A stretch of 64,000 nucleotides of DNA from Telopea speciosissima (lineage: Eukaryota; Streptophyta; Magnoliopsida; Proteales; Proteaceae). Where the stretch lies: positions 15,327,307 through 15,391,306 of the forward strand of contig NC_057920.1 in the NCBI RefSeq assembly GCF_018873765.1. The letters are read 5' to 3'. Shown piece by piece: positions 1 through 16,321 of the stretch (position 1 is the first letter of the stretch; each line of letters begins with the position of its first letter). Position numbers and translations under genes: made by a program. The notes under the pieces are model-generated. The model saw only the letters and a program-made list of their open reading frames with translations. It ran no database searches and had not been told where the DNA came from.

Positions 1-373
1 TTCCTTGGCTGCCAGCCTTGTAGCAGCAAAATTTCGTCCAATTAAAAGAGGGTGTCATTGTGTCAAGTTCTAAATACACCTATAGAGGAATCATTTAAAC
101 ACTCCCATAAAAGAAAGAGTACTTTATGTATTTTTTTTATGAACAAACAAGTGTGTAGTTTTTTTATAGCATCTTACTTGCTATCACCAATAGTTGTTGA
201 GCGCAGTTGGTCATGGTGTTTCTCATTGAAGTACCAATCGCTGGCATGTTTCGTGTTCGAGACATCCCCTCCCCCTCTCTAGTTGGACAATTGACCCTCC
301 CTTCCGCCCTCCCCCTCTTGTTGTCCTATGGGCATCTGACTTGCTATCGCCAACAGCTTCCTAGCTCACAATT
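1..373. other. non-coding stretch, nothing recognised
   Basis: AT-rich sequence followed by a C-rich stretch near 265-320. The short string cttgctatc recurs near 177 and 340, so part of this may be a decayed repeat. No coding region with plant-like protein similarity was seen. Confidence 0.5.
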
Positions 374-538
374 TGGATCCTCTACTGCTGAGCTGCCCAT
401 CCTACACCGTGCTATGAAGACACAACAAGGAGTGAAATGACCGCCTTATCCCTGCCCGAGTGGGGGTAAGGCGATCATTTCGCATCTTGTTGTGTTTGCG
501 CAGCAGGACACTTGAGGCAGCTCGACAGTAGAGGATCC
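374..538. mobile_element. palindromic MITE, family C copy 1
   Basis: The two ends are inverted copies: ggatcctctactgctgagct at the left is matched by the complement of the right end, which reads agctcgacagtagaggatcc. The centre contains a second palindromic part around aaatgaccgcctta and taaggcgatcatttcgc. Related copies lie at 15352-15509 and 34527-34703. No coding capacity is seen, so this is a non-autonomous DNA element. The superfamily is not determined. Confidence 0.8.
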
Positions 539-843
539 GGATCCGCTTAGTGCACCTCCATCCATCCCTCTAGTTGACCTATGGGCCCTTGTATAGGATT
601 TTAAAAAAAAAAACCTTTCTATCTAGTACGTAATACTATCTTCGGTTTCTCATGTTTATTGCAAAGGAGTGTCGCTAAAAATAAGTAAAGAGTTGCTTCT
701 TCTGGGTATTTGGGCCTCTTTATCGAGTACGGAATTCGGATCACTTCCTTGTACAAGAGAGCAGTTACTCTCCTTGCACTCTATATGGCTCACATGTGTC
801 CTTCACAAAAATCATATGGTTTGTCATTGCTATCTTTTTTTTA
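539..843. other. non-coding stretch, nothing recognised
   Basis: AT-rich spacer between two MITEs. Short open frames here have no recognisable protein similarity. Confidence 0.4.
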
Positions 844-1238
844 AGGGTCCTTCTAGGCATCACTATGTTTGCTAAAGTACATTGCTTCATTATTTGCCAC
901 TTGAAAGTACATGGGTTAGTCCATGTGATAGAGGGGGTTAATCCATGTGATTGAGGACTGTAGAAAACATTTCAATGCACAAATTTTAATCTATAGTAAG
1001 CAAGAAAAGCTACTCAAACTCTATTTGAAAGTTTTAATAAAATTATCAAAATGCCATCAAATGGAGATAAAATATAAAATACAAAATGACATCTTTTATA
1101 ATTTTAGTTACTTCATCTATTCATTTTAAGCTAAAATTGTACCACTGAGTTGTTTGTCTGATCCTCTATCACATGGACTAACCCATGTACTACCATGTGC
1201 CAAATAATGAAACGTACTTTATACTTCACAAGGCAAAG
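844..1238. mobile_element. MITE, family A copy 1
   Basis: An inverted-repeat element of about 390 bp. The left end contains gcttcattatttgccac and the phrase tacatgggttagtccatgtg; the right end carries the complementary catggactaacccatgta followed by the decayed inverse of the left terminus. The middle is AT-rich and matches copies at 8861-9102, 27212-27550 and 45425-45798. Copy 4 is the most intact and defines the ends. Boundaries are approximate. Confidence 0.75.
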
Positions 1239-1650
1239 GAATTGGGAAGAAAACTCTTTTTTAATAGATATCAGAAAAATAAGTGGGATCAACTTATTCT
1301 TTATTCTCACTTTATTTTTTTCTTCTTCTTGGCATTCTCTTTGCCAGTGCTGTTCAAGGACTTCGCCTGGAGAGGAGCTGGGGCAGGGTTGCAGAGGGGG
1401 TTGGGGAGAAAAAACAGAGGGAGGTGGGGTGGAGTTGCGAGACAGGACGAAGGCGGGGGTAAGAAGAACATGAATCTAGATCACCTCCCTAGTCGGGTGG
1501 GGTGAGAGTAAGGGAGGATAAATATGTAGGGCGGGTGTAGGGCGGCAAGTTGCAAAGGGGTTGCAAACATGGAGGGAAGAATGGGGAGTAAGGGTAGTGG
1601 GGGTTGGGAACGAGGGGAGAGGGGAGATGTTGAGGGTGTCGAGTAGGAAT
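1239..1650. other. non-coding, G-rich stretch
   Basis: A purine-rich, G-rich tract (about 1375-1635) with many runs of GGG and GGGG. The overlapping open frames on both strands are low complexity and are probably chance. No gene recognised. Confidence 0.5.
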
Positions 1651-1790
1651 CGTTATCCCCTCCAATTCCTCCAATTCCTCACATGGGAGCAGAAATGACC
1701 ACCCTACCTCCTGCCAAAAACACTGCCAAAAGTGGGATCCACTCCCCCCTATTAGAGGAATTGGAGGTGCCCACAAATTGGAAGTGTTAA
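1651..1790. mobile_element. palindromic MITE, family D copy 1
   Basis: The left arm tccaattcctccaattcctc is inverted in the right arm as gaggaattggagg. The core aaatgaccaccctacc and ccactcccccctattaga is shared with the second copy at 11608-11777, including the position of the arms. Short, non-coding, non-autonomous element. Confidence 0.7.
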
Positions 1791-1911
1791 TTATACGTCG
1801 AGTAGCTTGATTCAAGCTTCTTCTTCTACTTGTAATTCCCTCTTCTTTTTTTCAGAATGAAAAGAAGGAGAAAAGGTAGTCCAATTTTTTTATATTAAAA
1901 AAACAAAAAAG

Positions 1912-2080
1912 AACATTACTTGGTCGAGTGGCCCCCACGCTTAAACACAAAGGATGTGAAATGACCACCCCACCCCATGGAAAGGTGGAAATCCCACCCC
2001 CACATGGAATGCACGGCATGCTTCCATTGACCCCATGCTGGCACAGGGGCTATGCAACCAGGTAGCGTTCTCTTGCCCCC
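1912..2080. mobile_element. MITE, family B copy 1
   Basis: A roughly 170-bp inverted-repeat element. The left end reads ttacttggtcgagtggccc and the right end ggctatgcaaccaggtagcg, which are inverted relatives. The family hallmark is a terminal block close to gcctggtcatgtggccc flanking a core with gaaatgaccaccc. About a dozen related copies occur in the window. Confidence 0.7.
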
Positions 2081-2483
2081 AATAAAATAAAATAAAATAA
2101 GACTAATAACAATTGGTTGCTGGTCATTGGTTTGATACATGCTGGCTCACTACCATACAAGGAGAGCAAGTACGCGAAGGTGATCCGGACTCCTTCGCTG
2201 ACGGGAAAGCTGGTCAGGGTTTAATCGATCATCCCATGCAGGGAAATATGATATTATACAATGATAAGTTTTCCCGATGTAATGATCTTAGGCTTAGGCT
2301 CTCAGCTCCTGTAATGATCTCATAAATCGAGTTCTGCTCTGTTTCCTGTAATGAAGACAAAGCCAATTGCTTTACAAAATTCAGAAACTTATTCCAGACG
2401 ACAATAAGAATGAAAATGCTAACTTTACAGAATCCGTGAGCCTCATGAGCCTTACAGAGCCCAATCACCCATTTGACAATAAT

Positions 2484-2489
2484 TTTATT
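2484..2489 (-). terminator. possible polyadenylation signal of the hexokinase gene
   Basis: On the minus strand this reads AATAAA, about 136 bases past the hexokinase stop codon, a usual distance for a plant near-upstream element. Plant poly(A) signals are degenerate, so this is only a candidate. Confidence 0.35.
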
Positions 2490-2624
2490 TTTTCTTCCCC
2501 CTACTTAACTGGGTTCCTGGTGCCCAGTAATCCCATCTGACTTGTCTTGTTCTTATAGGGCAGTGAACAACCTATGAGATTAGCAGAACTCCAACAAGAA
2601 AGAGTATTGGGTCACCCTCCTCTC

Positions 2625-8151
<5,527 letters not shown>

Positions 8152-8341
8152 TATTGTTGGTAGTTAAGATCTAGCAAACAGAGGAGATGAAAGAAGAAGA
8201 AAAAGCAGAAAAAGAAGGTTTAATGATGATGGAGAAACAGAGGGAGGTGCATTGAGAGATCTCTAATTCCAAACGGAAAATAAAAATTCAAGTTAACGGG
8301 TTCAAGCTTTCCAATGTCCAACATCCACTACCTGGTTGTTG

Positions 8342-8369
8342 GTCAGTGTAGGATTATTCCTACACTGAC
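8342..8369. repeat. perfect 12-bp hairpin upstream of hexokinase
   Basis: gtcagtgtagga and tcctacactgac form a perfect 12-bp inverted repeat around a 4-base loop. It lies about 190 bases upstream of the hexokinase ATG. It may be the end of a small transposon or a promoter structure; the sequence alone does not decide. Confidence 0.7.
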
Positions 8370-8860
8370 GACAGCTATCTGACATATGTATCCAACGGTC
8401 AGAATTATGAAATTAATTTTCTTGTTGAAGAATAGCCTTTGGCGGGAAGGAAAGTTTCCTTCACCGCCGGCAAAGATTGTTATTACTGATTACATGGATT
8501 GTCCATGTGTCAACGCCTACGTTAGGAGAGGTTTGAAATTTGGGCGGATGTTACGATGATGAACGCTGCTGACCTTCTGGCATTATTATTCTTTGTTCCC
8601 AGTTTTGATAATGGTGGGGCCGTCATGTTTTGATGGGATCCGATGTATTAGTTATTGAATTCAAAAAATTGATTTTAGAATTCTTATCGAAACGATGAAA
8701 ATGGATTAATTCAAGAGAATCGATATGCTGACTCTAATTTCTCAAAACATGGACCCCAGGCCCAAAGGTCCAAAGCATTTGAAGGACGCAGAGTACTGAA
8801 TTCAATAATTAAATTGGTTTCTATTAAAAAAAAATAATAATAAGAATTAAATTGATCTTT

Positions 8861-9102
8861 CTAGGTGTCACTATGCGTAGTGAATTATAATGCTTCATTA
8901 TTTACCACTTTGTAGTACATGGGTAGTCCATATGTAGATGACCCTACATATATCTCAATTGTTAAATTCCAATCCAGAGTAAGTAAGGGAAGTTATTCAA
9001 ACTTTGATTCAAAATTTTAATAAAATCATCAAAATATTATCAAATGAAGATGAATATAAATATAAATTGGTAACTTTTTTAATTTTAACTTTCTCTACTC
9101 CT
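8861..9102. mobile_element. MITE, family A copy 2, one end missing
   Basis: The left end ctaggtgtcactatgcgtag and the AT-rich middle match copy 4 at 45425-45798. The right terminal inverted repeat is absent, so this is a truncated copy. It lies between the divergently transcribed hexokinase and WEB genes. Confidence 0.65.
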
Positions 9103-9755
9103 GTTGAGTGGCCTCCTTTACATGCTGTTTTGCATTTGGATGGGGCGTAGAGTGATGGCTCTGGATATGGCGGTCAAGGTTTGATCCTTCTCTCCAAGTT
9201 AATTTCAATCATATTAAAAAAGGGGTTAGAAGTTCACGATGACACAAGAGTTCAATCACATCACCACATCACCACATCACCAGTAGAGAAGGAATTCTTC
9301 CTTCTATACCGGCAAATTAGAAAAATTTAGTCTACATGTTCATTAGAAAAGATTGGGCATACCGTCAATGTGTATCGTAAGCTAACACCCACTGTGTATA
9401 TCTTTTCTCCCTTCCCAAACCCTAGAAATTATTATTTATTTTTTTGGTTTTGAAGGGTGGGGTGTTTTGGGGGAAACAATTGTAGGAAAAGAAGGAAGAG
9501 AGAATCAAGACCGTCCACCAACCGACTTCACCTTCAAATAACAGAATATGTATACCAGTGAAGTGGACGCCAAGAAACGAAGCACATGATTTTTATTAAG
9601 TCCCCACTCTTCCCTTAAAGCAAATAATCTCTTCCCCCACTTCATTCTAACGACGTCCTTCATCTCTCTCTCTCTCTCTCTCTCACAGTAGATGCTAGCT
9701 GTAGGTGATCAATTTCATTCTAATCCCAGGAAGTCACTTATAAGAGTACAAAGGC
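9103..9755. other. upstream region of the WEB gene
   Basis: No gene seen. A run of about eleven CT dinucleotides (9664-9684) lies about 70 bases before the WEB start codon. This is a common pyrimidine-patch type of 5' leader or core promoter in plants. A (CACAT)-like short repeat lies near 9256-9280. Confidence 0.5.
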
Positions 9756-11588
9756 ATGGCCACTGATACTGAAGAAGGGGTGGTGGTGGTGATGAAGAGA
9801 GCAGAGATTGATACAACCGCTCCCTTTCGCTCTGTTAAGGAAGCTGTGGTGTTGTTTGGAGAGAGAGTTTTAGCTGGCGAGGTCTATGCCAAACAGCTTA
9901 AACAGGTTCCTCACTTGCTCTCCATATACATCCATTGCCCTCTCTCTCTTTCTTTCCTCATTCACTCTACATTATTGTTATTATTTCCTGCTTTTAGTTT
10001 ATATTGTGTTCTTTCCTCATCATTAAAGCCACCACAAAATAGGAAAATTATATGTTCTTTTATATGAATTAGAAACCTTGATTTTGAACTTAACTTGAAT
10101 ATATGATTGTGTAGAAAAACGAACCTAAAATAATATAGAAAATAATGAAAATCACAAACAAACAATCACATAATCAAACACAAGAATTTAAGTGGTTTGA
10201 TAAGATTGCCTACGTTTAATGAAAAATCTGTAAGTTGATGTGGCCTAAGTGCCACGTCATCATTAGGTCGTGAAGATTGGGAAAATGTCTAACTAATAAC
10301 CACCTTGATAGGAGAGTCCCTAGTTTTGGATTATGGGTATTAACTCTTCCATTAGAAACCCCAAAAACTAGAAGACTTATTTCAGAATATAAGCACTCGA
10401 ATAAGAATAACACAAATTGGAATTGGACTCCAGGCAACCTTCGATCCTACAATGGAGAGGTAAGTCTGCATTCTCTCCATTTAATTTCTTATAAAATAGG
10501 GTTATAGTCGCTTGTCCTCGCACCTCTCTCAAATTGATTACAGAGAAAAAACCATTGCTAAGAAATTATAGCGAAACCTTATAGCCTCTTAACTATCCTT
10601 ATGAATCAACCCACTTATGCAAGCAATGGAATACAACAAATTGATAGATTAATAACATTTGATCTAATCATAATCCACTCTCAAAAATAAATTAGAACAT
10701 ACAGAATAGGCATTTCATGTTGCTTGTACATTAATCAAAGTCTCCTTTGTGTAATTTAGCTGTGATTGCATTGTGCAACACTTAACTTTGGCTTTTCTTT
10801 ATCATGGGAGAGCATATATAGTATTATTCTTAGTAAAACTTTTTCTTTCCTCTTTATCTATAATTTATGCAAGAAAGGTGAACCAAACTATTTCATAAAT
10901 AATAAACATAGTAAAAGAGATATCTCATTGTGATATTCTAAAAGCTTCCACTTAAGCTCTGGGTTTAGGTAAGAATCAATCTATTTTGCTTTTGAGGAAA
11001 AGAAATGCCTTAGCCCAATAACCTGACTTAAGTGTTAAGACTCAGTCTACAACTAACTTTGAGTTGCTTTATTAGATGGGAGAAGGTGAAATGGGTCATG
11101 GCCAATCCAAGCTAGGAACTATCACTGCCGAGCTTGAAGAGACAAAGCAAAGCCTTCAAATAGCAAGAGAAGAAGGTATGATGATGGCAAGTTGCCTTTC
11201 TTCTCTAAGTGAAGAGCTAGAGAAGACAAAAATGGAGTTGCAACAAATGAAGGTCAAGGAAACCCAGAAACAACCAATTTACTCAGAGATGGAAGACCTC
11301 AAGTTTGTCGAGAATGCGAAAACGATTGAAGCGGAGACACCAAGAGTTAAAGAAGAAGATGAACCAGAACTCCAGAGGAGAACATATGTTAAGTTTGCCC
11401 GCCCTCCTTCATTGGCTCAAGTTGTGAGCCCGGAAGGCCGTGGTGAAGTACTTGAGAGACAACCTTCTTTGCAAACAAAGAACAAGAAGAAGACTATAAT
11501 CCCTCTAATAGGATTGATTTTCTCTAAGAAGAAGGGAACTCTTCATGATGGTACTACATCCCCAAGAGTACCCCCTCGACCTCGTTAA
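9756..11588 (+). CDS. WEB-family (DUF827-type) coiled-coil protein
   Basis: Two exons, 9756-9905 and 11076-11588, join in phase 0 across a GT-AG intron to give 220 aa. The N-terminus has the family hallmark: [16 protein letters not shown] followed by [10 protein letters not shown] (about 16-41). The middle (about 55-115) is predicted coiled coil, rich in Glu, Lys and Leu. The C-terminal third is basic, with a [12 protein letters not shown] stretch. It resembles the short WEB-family proteins of Arabidopsis such as At2g17940 and At3g51220; better-studied members (WEB1, PMI2) act in chloroplast photorelocation. Function of the short members is not established. The intron contains part of a repeat also present in the hexokinase intron, and a MITE follows 20 bases after the stop codon. 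Confidence 0.88.
10225..10495. repeat. partial repeat in WEB intron, related to the element at 6260-6941
   Basis: The right end reads tacaatggagaggtaagtct and then gcattctctccattt, matching the right arm at 6900-6941. The inner phrase gtggcctaagtgccacgtca matches gtggactaaattgccacatc near 6641. The left arm is not seen, so this copy is partial or strongly diverged. Confidence 0.5.
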
Positions 11589-11607
11589 AGGAATGGGGGA
11601 AGAAGGG

Positions 11608-11777
11608 ATCTTTATCGTCTCTATTTATCTGCCCCTCCATTTCCTCCATTACATCTCATAGGGGGCGGAAATGATCACCCTATCCCCTGCCCGAACACAC
11701 AACTCGGGTGGGGTCCACTCCCCCCTATTAGATGTAATGGAGGAAATGGAGGGACAGATAAATGGAGATGATAATTT
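11608..11777. mobile_element. palindromic MITE, family D copy 2
   Basis: The left arm cccctccatttcctccatta is followed by catctcataggggg. The right arm contains cccctattagatgtaatgga, then ggaaatggaggga, so the arms are inverted copies over about 40 bases. It starts about 20 bases after the WEB stop codon and probably lies in the 3' UTR or just past it. Second copy at 1651-1790. Confidence 0.8.
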
Positions 11778-12187
11778 TTCGGGAAGAAGGATAACCAAAA
11801 AAAAAAAAACCCCCCACGATATAATTTTTTTTTTTTTTTTAAAGAGAGTTTCTTGAAGGCAGGTGTAAAAAGGAATTTGTGTGTCACACCAATGAGAGTT
11901 TGAAGAATGGTATCATCTACATGAGGCTATAATCGTCAAAATAAGAGAGAATATCAGTGTGGATCAGTGGATCCCACAACTCATTATGTGAGAGGACGTA
12001 TATTGGAATTTGTATTATAGGGGTGAATGTTTCTTTTCTTTGATTTTTTGTTCAATTAGAACGGCATTTAGGTGCCCTGAGGGTAAGTGGGGTCGAGGTA
12101 AATGTAATACAATAAAACATCATACTTGTACACAATGGAAATTAATTTTTTTTGTTTTGTTGATCTATTTTTGGGTAAAAACGAGTT
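11778..12187. other. non-coding stretch, nothing recognised
   Basis: Starts with A, C and T homopolymer runs (about 11798-11840). No gene or repeat family recognised. Confidence 0.4.
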
Positions 12188-12346
12188 TAGCTCGTCTCCA
12201 AGGAGCCCAGCACCCCCAGGGTGTTGCTAGTCTTTGGGCTGTGCAACACACATTCCTAGGCATACGTCGAGATGTGTGCGGCACAACTCAATCGTTGGAT
12301 GCCCCTTGGCAGCACCCTGGGCGCTGGGCTCCCTCGAGACGATCCT
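12188..12346. mobile_element. palindromic MITE, family E copy 1
   Basis: The left arm ctcgtctccaaggagcccag is inverted in the right arm as ctgggctccctcgagacga. The inner part contains gctgtgcaacacacattcc. Copies at 58278-58461 and, cut by the window edge, 63897-64000. Confidence 0.8.
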
Positions 12347-12382
12347 GATCAATTTGTAGAATTGTTGAACTATGAAAAACTA

Positions 12383-12555
12383 GGGCAAGAGATCAGTATC
12401 TAATCATGTAGCATTTGCACCAACGCAGGGGCTAATAAAAACACGCACAAGAGTATCAACATGTATGGTAATTTCTTTTACAAGGGTGGAACAGTAATTT
12501 TGCACACCCTTGTGTCAAGGTGCGGGAGCCACGCACCAGACAACGTTGTTTTTCC
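12383..12555. mobile_element. MITE, family B copy 2
   Basis: Starts with gggcaagagatcagtatcta and ends with acgcaccagacaacgttgtt. The inner phrase cacccttgtgtcaaggtgc is the family's typical right-hand block. More diverged than most copies. Confidence 0.6.
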
Positions 12556-13680
12556 CGTAAAACTATTAGAAGTGAAAGGATCAATAGATATACGAAAACT
12601 CACAAAGTCCCAGATTGAATGAAGGACCAACAAGTATAAAAAGATATAGAGTCCTAGACGGCTAGACTGAACCAATGTGAAATTATTTCTAACAATAATT
12701 TTCATAGAAACTTTTATTTATTTATAATGATTAACTATGGTTCGGGAGCAAAACTTTTTAAAACATGAAGTTCAGATTACTTTTTTGACTTGGAAGTAAG
12801 AAAAATGATATTTAAAAAAAAGAAAAAAAAGAATTGATATATATGGAATCTGACCTCCAATACCATGAGAACACGTGTAATAAGATTGAGTCAAGGGATG
12901 GTCCAGGGTTAAGGACCTATAACCCAGTCGAACCACCAGCCACAGTCTCACGTTTGAAGATTGCTCAAAGAACTTTACACGTGGCCAGCCAAAGGCACAT
13001 CACTGAAAATATTTACAAATTTGGTTAACTGTTCCTACTGTGATCTCCCGCCTAAAATACACAACCCTAAGGAAGGGTAACAAGAAGAGAACATCACAAA
13101 TAATAAAAGAACAGGAGCAGAGGAGAAGGTAAGCATCTGCAGACTGTTTCATTAATTGAGACCCGAAAGCTCTAGAACCAAACTTCCCATCTCCGGTCCT
13201 GTTAACTGTTGTATTGCTTTAAGATCTGACTTAGACATCAGAGAGTCCTCCCCCGGAACCCATTCTGGGGCACTCACCCACTCTGCCCTTTGGTTCTATT
13301 GTGTGTAGGATCGAACAAGGAAGATCAATCGGGGCTGCAACAAGAATAGTGGGCCTTTGAATTAATTCCATGTAAGAAATGAACCGAATTGAAAACACTG
13401 AAACAGGTTATCCATGGCACTTCTTAACTACAATGGGCGTTTGAATTTAGCCTATAATATGTAGTTATCCAATATTTACAATTAGGACCAATATATATAT
13501 ATATATATATATATATTTACATTTAGGATGTAATTTGATCCATTTTAAATTAGATAAACAGTTATCCATATGAGTTCGATCTACTATCAATATTCGAGTT
13601 TATCACAAAAAAAAAGATCTACTATCAATGGACATTACAGTTTGGGCCTTGGAAAATCTCAACCCAGCCCAAATAACAGC
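12556..13680. other. non-coding stretch with TA microsatellite
   Basis: A (TA)n tract lies at about 13492-13515. No coding similarity seen in any frame. Confidence 0.45.
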
Positions 13681-13976
13681 TTGGGCCTATTTTGTGGCTG
13701 GGTTTTGGGCCCAATATTGAGTAGAGCAGAATCAGCCATGATTGATCCTGATTTTGGGCGATCTCGAGTGATCGATTCTAGGGTTTTTGGCTCCAGATTG
13801 TTGGGTTTTCAGATCTGAAGGGTCTGTTTTGGGCCTATTTCGTGGCTGGTTTTTGGGCTCAACATTGGGCAGAGCAGAATCTGCCATAATTGATCCTGAT
13901 TCTGGGTGATGTCAAGTGGCCGATTCTAGGGTTTTTGGTGCCAGATTGATGGGTTTTCAGATCTGAAGGGCCAATT
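13681..13976. repeat. tandem duplication, unit about 148 bp
   Basis: The unit starts ttgggcctatttgtgg-like at 13681 and again at 13829. Both copies contain gattctagggtttttgg and gggttttcagatctgaagg. The copies differ at many positions, so the duplication is not recent. Confidence 0.8.
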
Positions 13977-15228
13977 CTAGGGGTTTTAGGACCGGTTCAG
14001 ACCGGAATCAATTTTCTACCCCCAATTCCAGGTTTAAAATTTTTGCTATAAATGTTCTTTGATCTTCATTTTCTAACCCCCCCCCCTCTTTCTTGTTCTT
14101 CTTCTAGTCAATAAAATTTACCTTTTGTAGTTAGATTTGCAAAACTTTTGAATCATTAACTGCAAAAAATCACAGTTAGATGCAATTATTTGCTTCTTCT
14201 TCTTGATTCTAATTTCTAGGATTCCAATAATAGATTGGAATCGAAATCAATAGAACCCTATCTCATTTCCAAATCTAAAATTTTAAACTTGGTCCAGTTC
14301 AAAGTTCTAAACAAAACAAGGGTTCTCCTTTTGAATTGAATAGACGTATATACATAGGGATGGCATGAAGCATGATCTGTATTAAAAGATAATTAGGTAA
14401 TGCACATGTAACCATGTGACCCTTCTTACCATTACTCTCTACTTAAGACAAACACCAATGCCAAGCCCATAAGCCGCCTAACCAATAGAGACACTAACTA
14501 ATTATTATTTATTAATGTTACTAATTCTAAACTACTAGGAGAGACAAACACTATCCAAGGAGCCTCTAAGTGGGAGGACCATTGGACCTAATTCATAGAC
14601 AGATTGCACAAGTTTGGGCTGATTTACATATTTGAATTGGCATTAGATGAGTCCAAATCTTTCCTTAATCCCAATTTTTAGGGAAATTTTCTTGAAGGGC
14701 CAATAGTTGACTAAGGGAGATTCTTGGTCCCACACTCCCCCACCCCCCCCCCCCCCCATCCGGCACCACCTTCCTTCCCTCTTTACAGCTCCCTTATAAG
14801 GTTCTAGACTTTCTCAATCCATATTTCCAGCCAAAATTTCTGACAACTAATCATCTTCTTGTGGCGAATGGGTCCCAACTCCCCAAGTCAATTAAATAAT
14901 GAGATTGTCAAATTCTTCAATCCGGTGGTTTAAAAATTTAGCAGCAGTGAGTGAAACCGGTTCATGTCATGTTGTCTGAACCAAATGGTCGATGATTCAA
15001 ATGGTCCAAAAAAGTGGAAGGTGGGAGGTGGGAGGTGGGAGGTGGGAGGTGGGAGGTGGGGGGTGGGGGAGAAGGCTGCCATGTTGTGTGGTACCTGCGC
15101 TGCTTGACATAAGTGAAATGATCAACCCACCCCGTGAAATGAAAAATCTCATCTCTGTTGGATGCCCTTGCACACTATCATTGGCCCTGACAGCAATTCC
15201 CCTTCCAAAAAATGGAAATGGAATGGGA
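13977..15228. other. non-coding stretch with G-rich minisatellite
   Basis: No gene seen. At about 15015-15069 a 7-base unit (ggtggga) repeats about six times and runs into a G-rich tail. C homopolymers occur near 14080 and 14740. Confidence 0.6.
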
Positions 15229-15340
15229 CCTGATCACGTATGGCTCCTGCACCTAGACAAGGGCTGTGCAAATGACCCTATATCTAGGTGCAAGAGCCAC
15301 GCGCCGTATGCGATCAACCAGGTGGCGTTCTTCCCCTCCT
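15229..15340. mobile_element. MITE, family B copy 3
   Basis: The left part cacgtatggctcctgcacct and the right part aggtgcaagagccacgcgcc are inverted relatives, and the right edge reads aaccaggtggcgttcttccc. The core is shorter than in other copies. It lies immediately next to a family C element. Confidence 0.65.
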
Positions 15341-15351
15341 CCCTCGCATCG

Positions 15352-15509
15352 GGGTCCTCTACTGCCGAGCTGCCCCTACTGCCGTGTGTGCCCCAAACAC
15401 AACAAGGTGGTGAAAAGACCGCCTTGCCCAAGCAGAGGTAAGGCAGTCTTTTCTGCATTGCTTTGTGTGGGCCGCACGAAAGTAGGGGCAGCTCGGAAAT
15501 AGAGGATCC
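15352..15509. mobile_element. palindromic MITE, family C copy 2
   Basis: Left arm tcctctactgccgagctgcc; right arm ggcagctcggaaatagagga. The core is gaaaagaccgccttgcc and ggtaaggcagtcttttc. Same architecture as 374-538 and 34527-34703. Confidence 0.8.
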
Positions 15510-15515
15510 AAATCA

Positions 15516-15548
<33 letters not shown>

Positions 15549-15966
15549 GAAAAAAGGTATAGAATTGATCAAATATTTCAAAAGATTGGTCAGACCTGGG
15601 TTGGGCCATCTTCTCAGCCGGATTTGATTCTCTTAAGCCTATTATAGTTGTAAGAAGTACAAACCATGCACATTTACACACTCCGCCAGCAATGTAGGTT
15701 TGACCGGTTCATTAGAAAACTACCCCAAATCGGACAAGCAACCAATCATATTTTAGTTTCTAAATGCTCTGTCTTTTTTTTTTTTCTTTTCTTCTTTTTT
15801 TCTTTTTTAATGTAGATAAAATGCTATGCCTCAATAGAGCGAAACACCATAGTGGAAGGATCACAAAGGTTCCAGATCCTTTGATTGTACCCCACAGATC
15901 CAAGAGATCTAGATCAACTTAGAGAGATCATAAGTTGCGGTTGTATACTATCATTGCTCGCTCATA
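15510..15966. other. non-coding stretch upstream of the 103-aa gene
   Basis: Contains C/A homopolymers (about 15517-15543) and a T-rich tract (about 15772-15808). No gene seen. Confidence 0.4.
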
Positions 15967-15974
15967 TATATAAA
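15967..15974 (+). promoter_or_regulatory. TATA box of the 103-aa gene
   Basis: TATATAAA occurs 36 bases before the start codon at 16010. At the usual TATA-to-start distance of about 30 bases, the transcript would begin only about ten bases before the ATG, an unusually short leader. Confidence 0.6.
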
Positions 15975-16009
15975 GCCAACCCAAGCTGAGACTTCAAATA
16001 ATTAACAAT

Positions 16010-16321
16010 ATGAAGAGCTCCTTCTTCTGTATTCCAAGAATCAAAGACAACAACACCAATGGCAAAACCAACCGTTTATCTCCGATCTCGTTGTTAGATC
16101 GTCTTCGTGACGCTGTTTTCCGACTCATAATGCTCTCTGCTCTCTCCAAAGCCACTACAGAGCATACCGGAACCACCAGTAAACCAGTACCGCAGGCTTA
16201 TTATTACCCACCGGACCAGCATCACAGTGATGCAGTTGCAGATTGTATAGAATTCATCAAGAAGAAGTCAGTCTCGTCGTCTCCCGATGGAAACCGCCAT
16301 GATTCGCAGTTTATGTGTTGA
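16010..16321 (+). CDS. small plant protein of unknown function
   Basis: A single-exon frame of 103 aa with its own TATA box upstream. Two conserved-looking blocks stand out: LLDRLRDAVFRLIMLSALSK (about 28-47) and YYPPDQHHSDAVADCIEFIK (about 65-84). Small proteins with this two-block layout are found across eudicots, sometimes named josephin-like by automatic annotation. I see no josephin catalytic residues, so I do not accept that function. No signal peptide or membrane segment is evident. The ATG is the first in frame and follows the TATA box closely. Probably real; function unknown. Confidence 0.7.
   Translation: MKSSFFCIPRIKDNNTNGKTNRLSPISLLDRLRDAVFRLIMLSALSKATTEHTGTTSKPVPQAYYYPPDQHHSDAVADCIEFIKKKSVSSSPDGNRHDSQFMC

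Noticed and set aside
14992-15441. 149-codon open frame on the plus strand
   Set aside because: Its start is the ggtggga minisatellite and its end spans two MITEs, so it is a chance frame.
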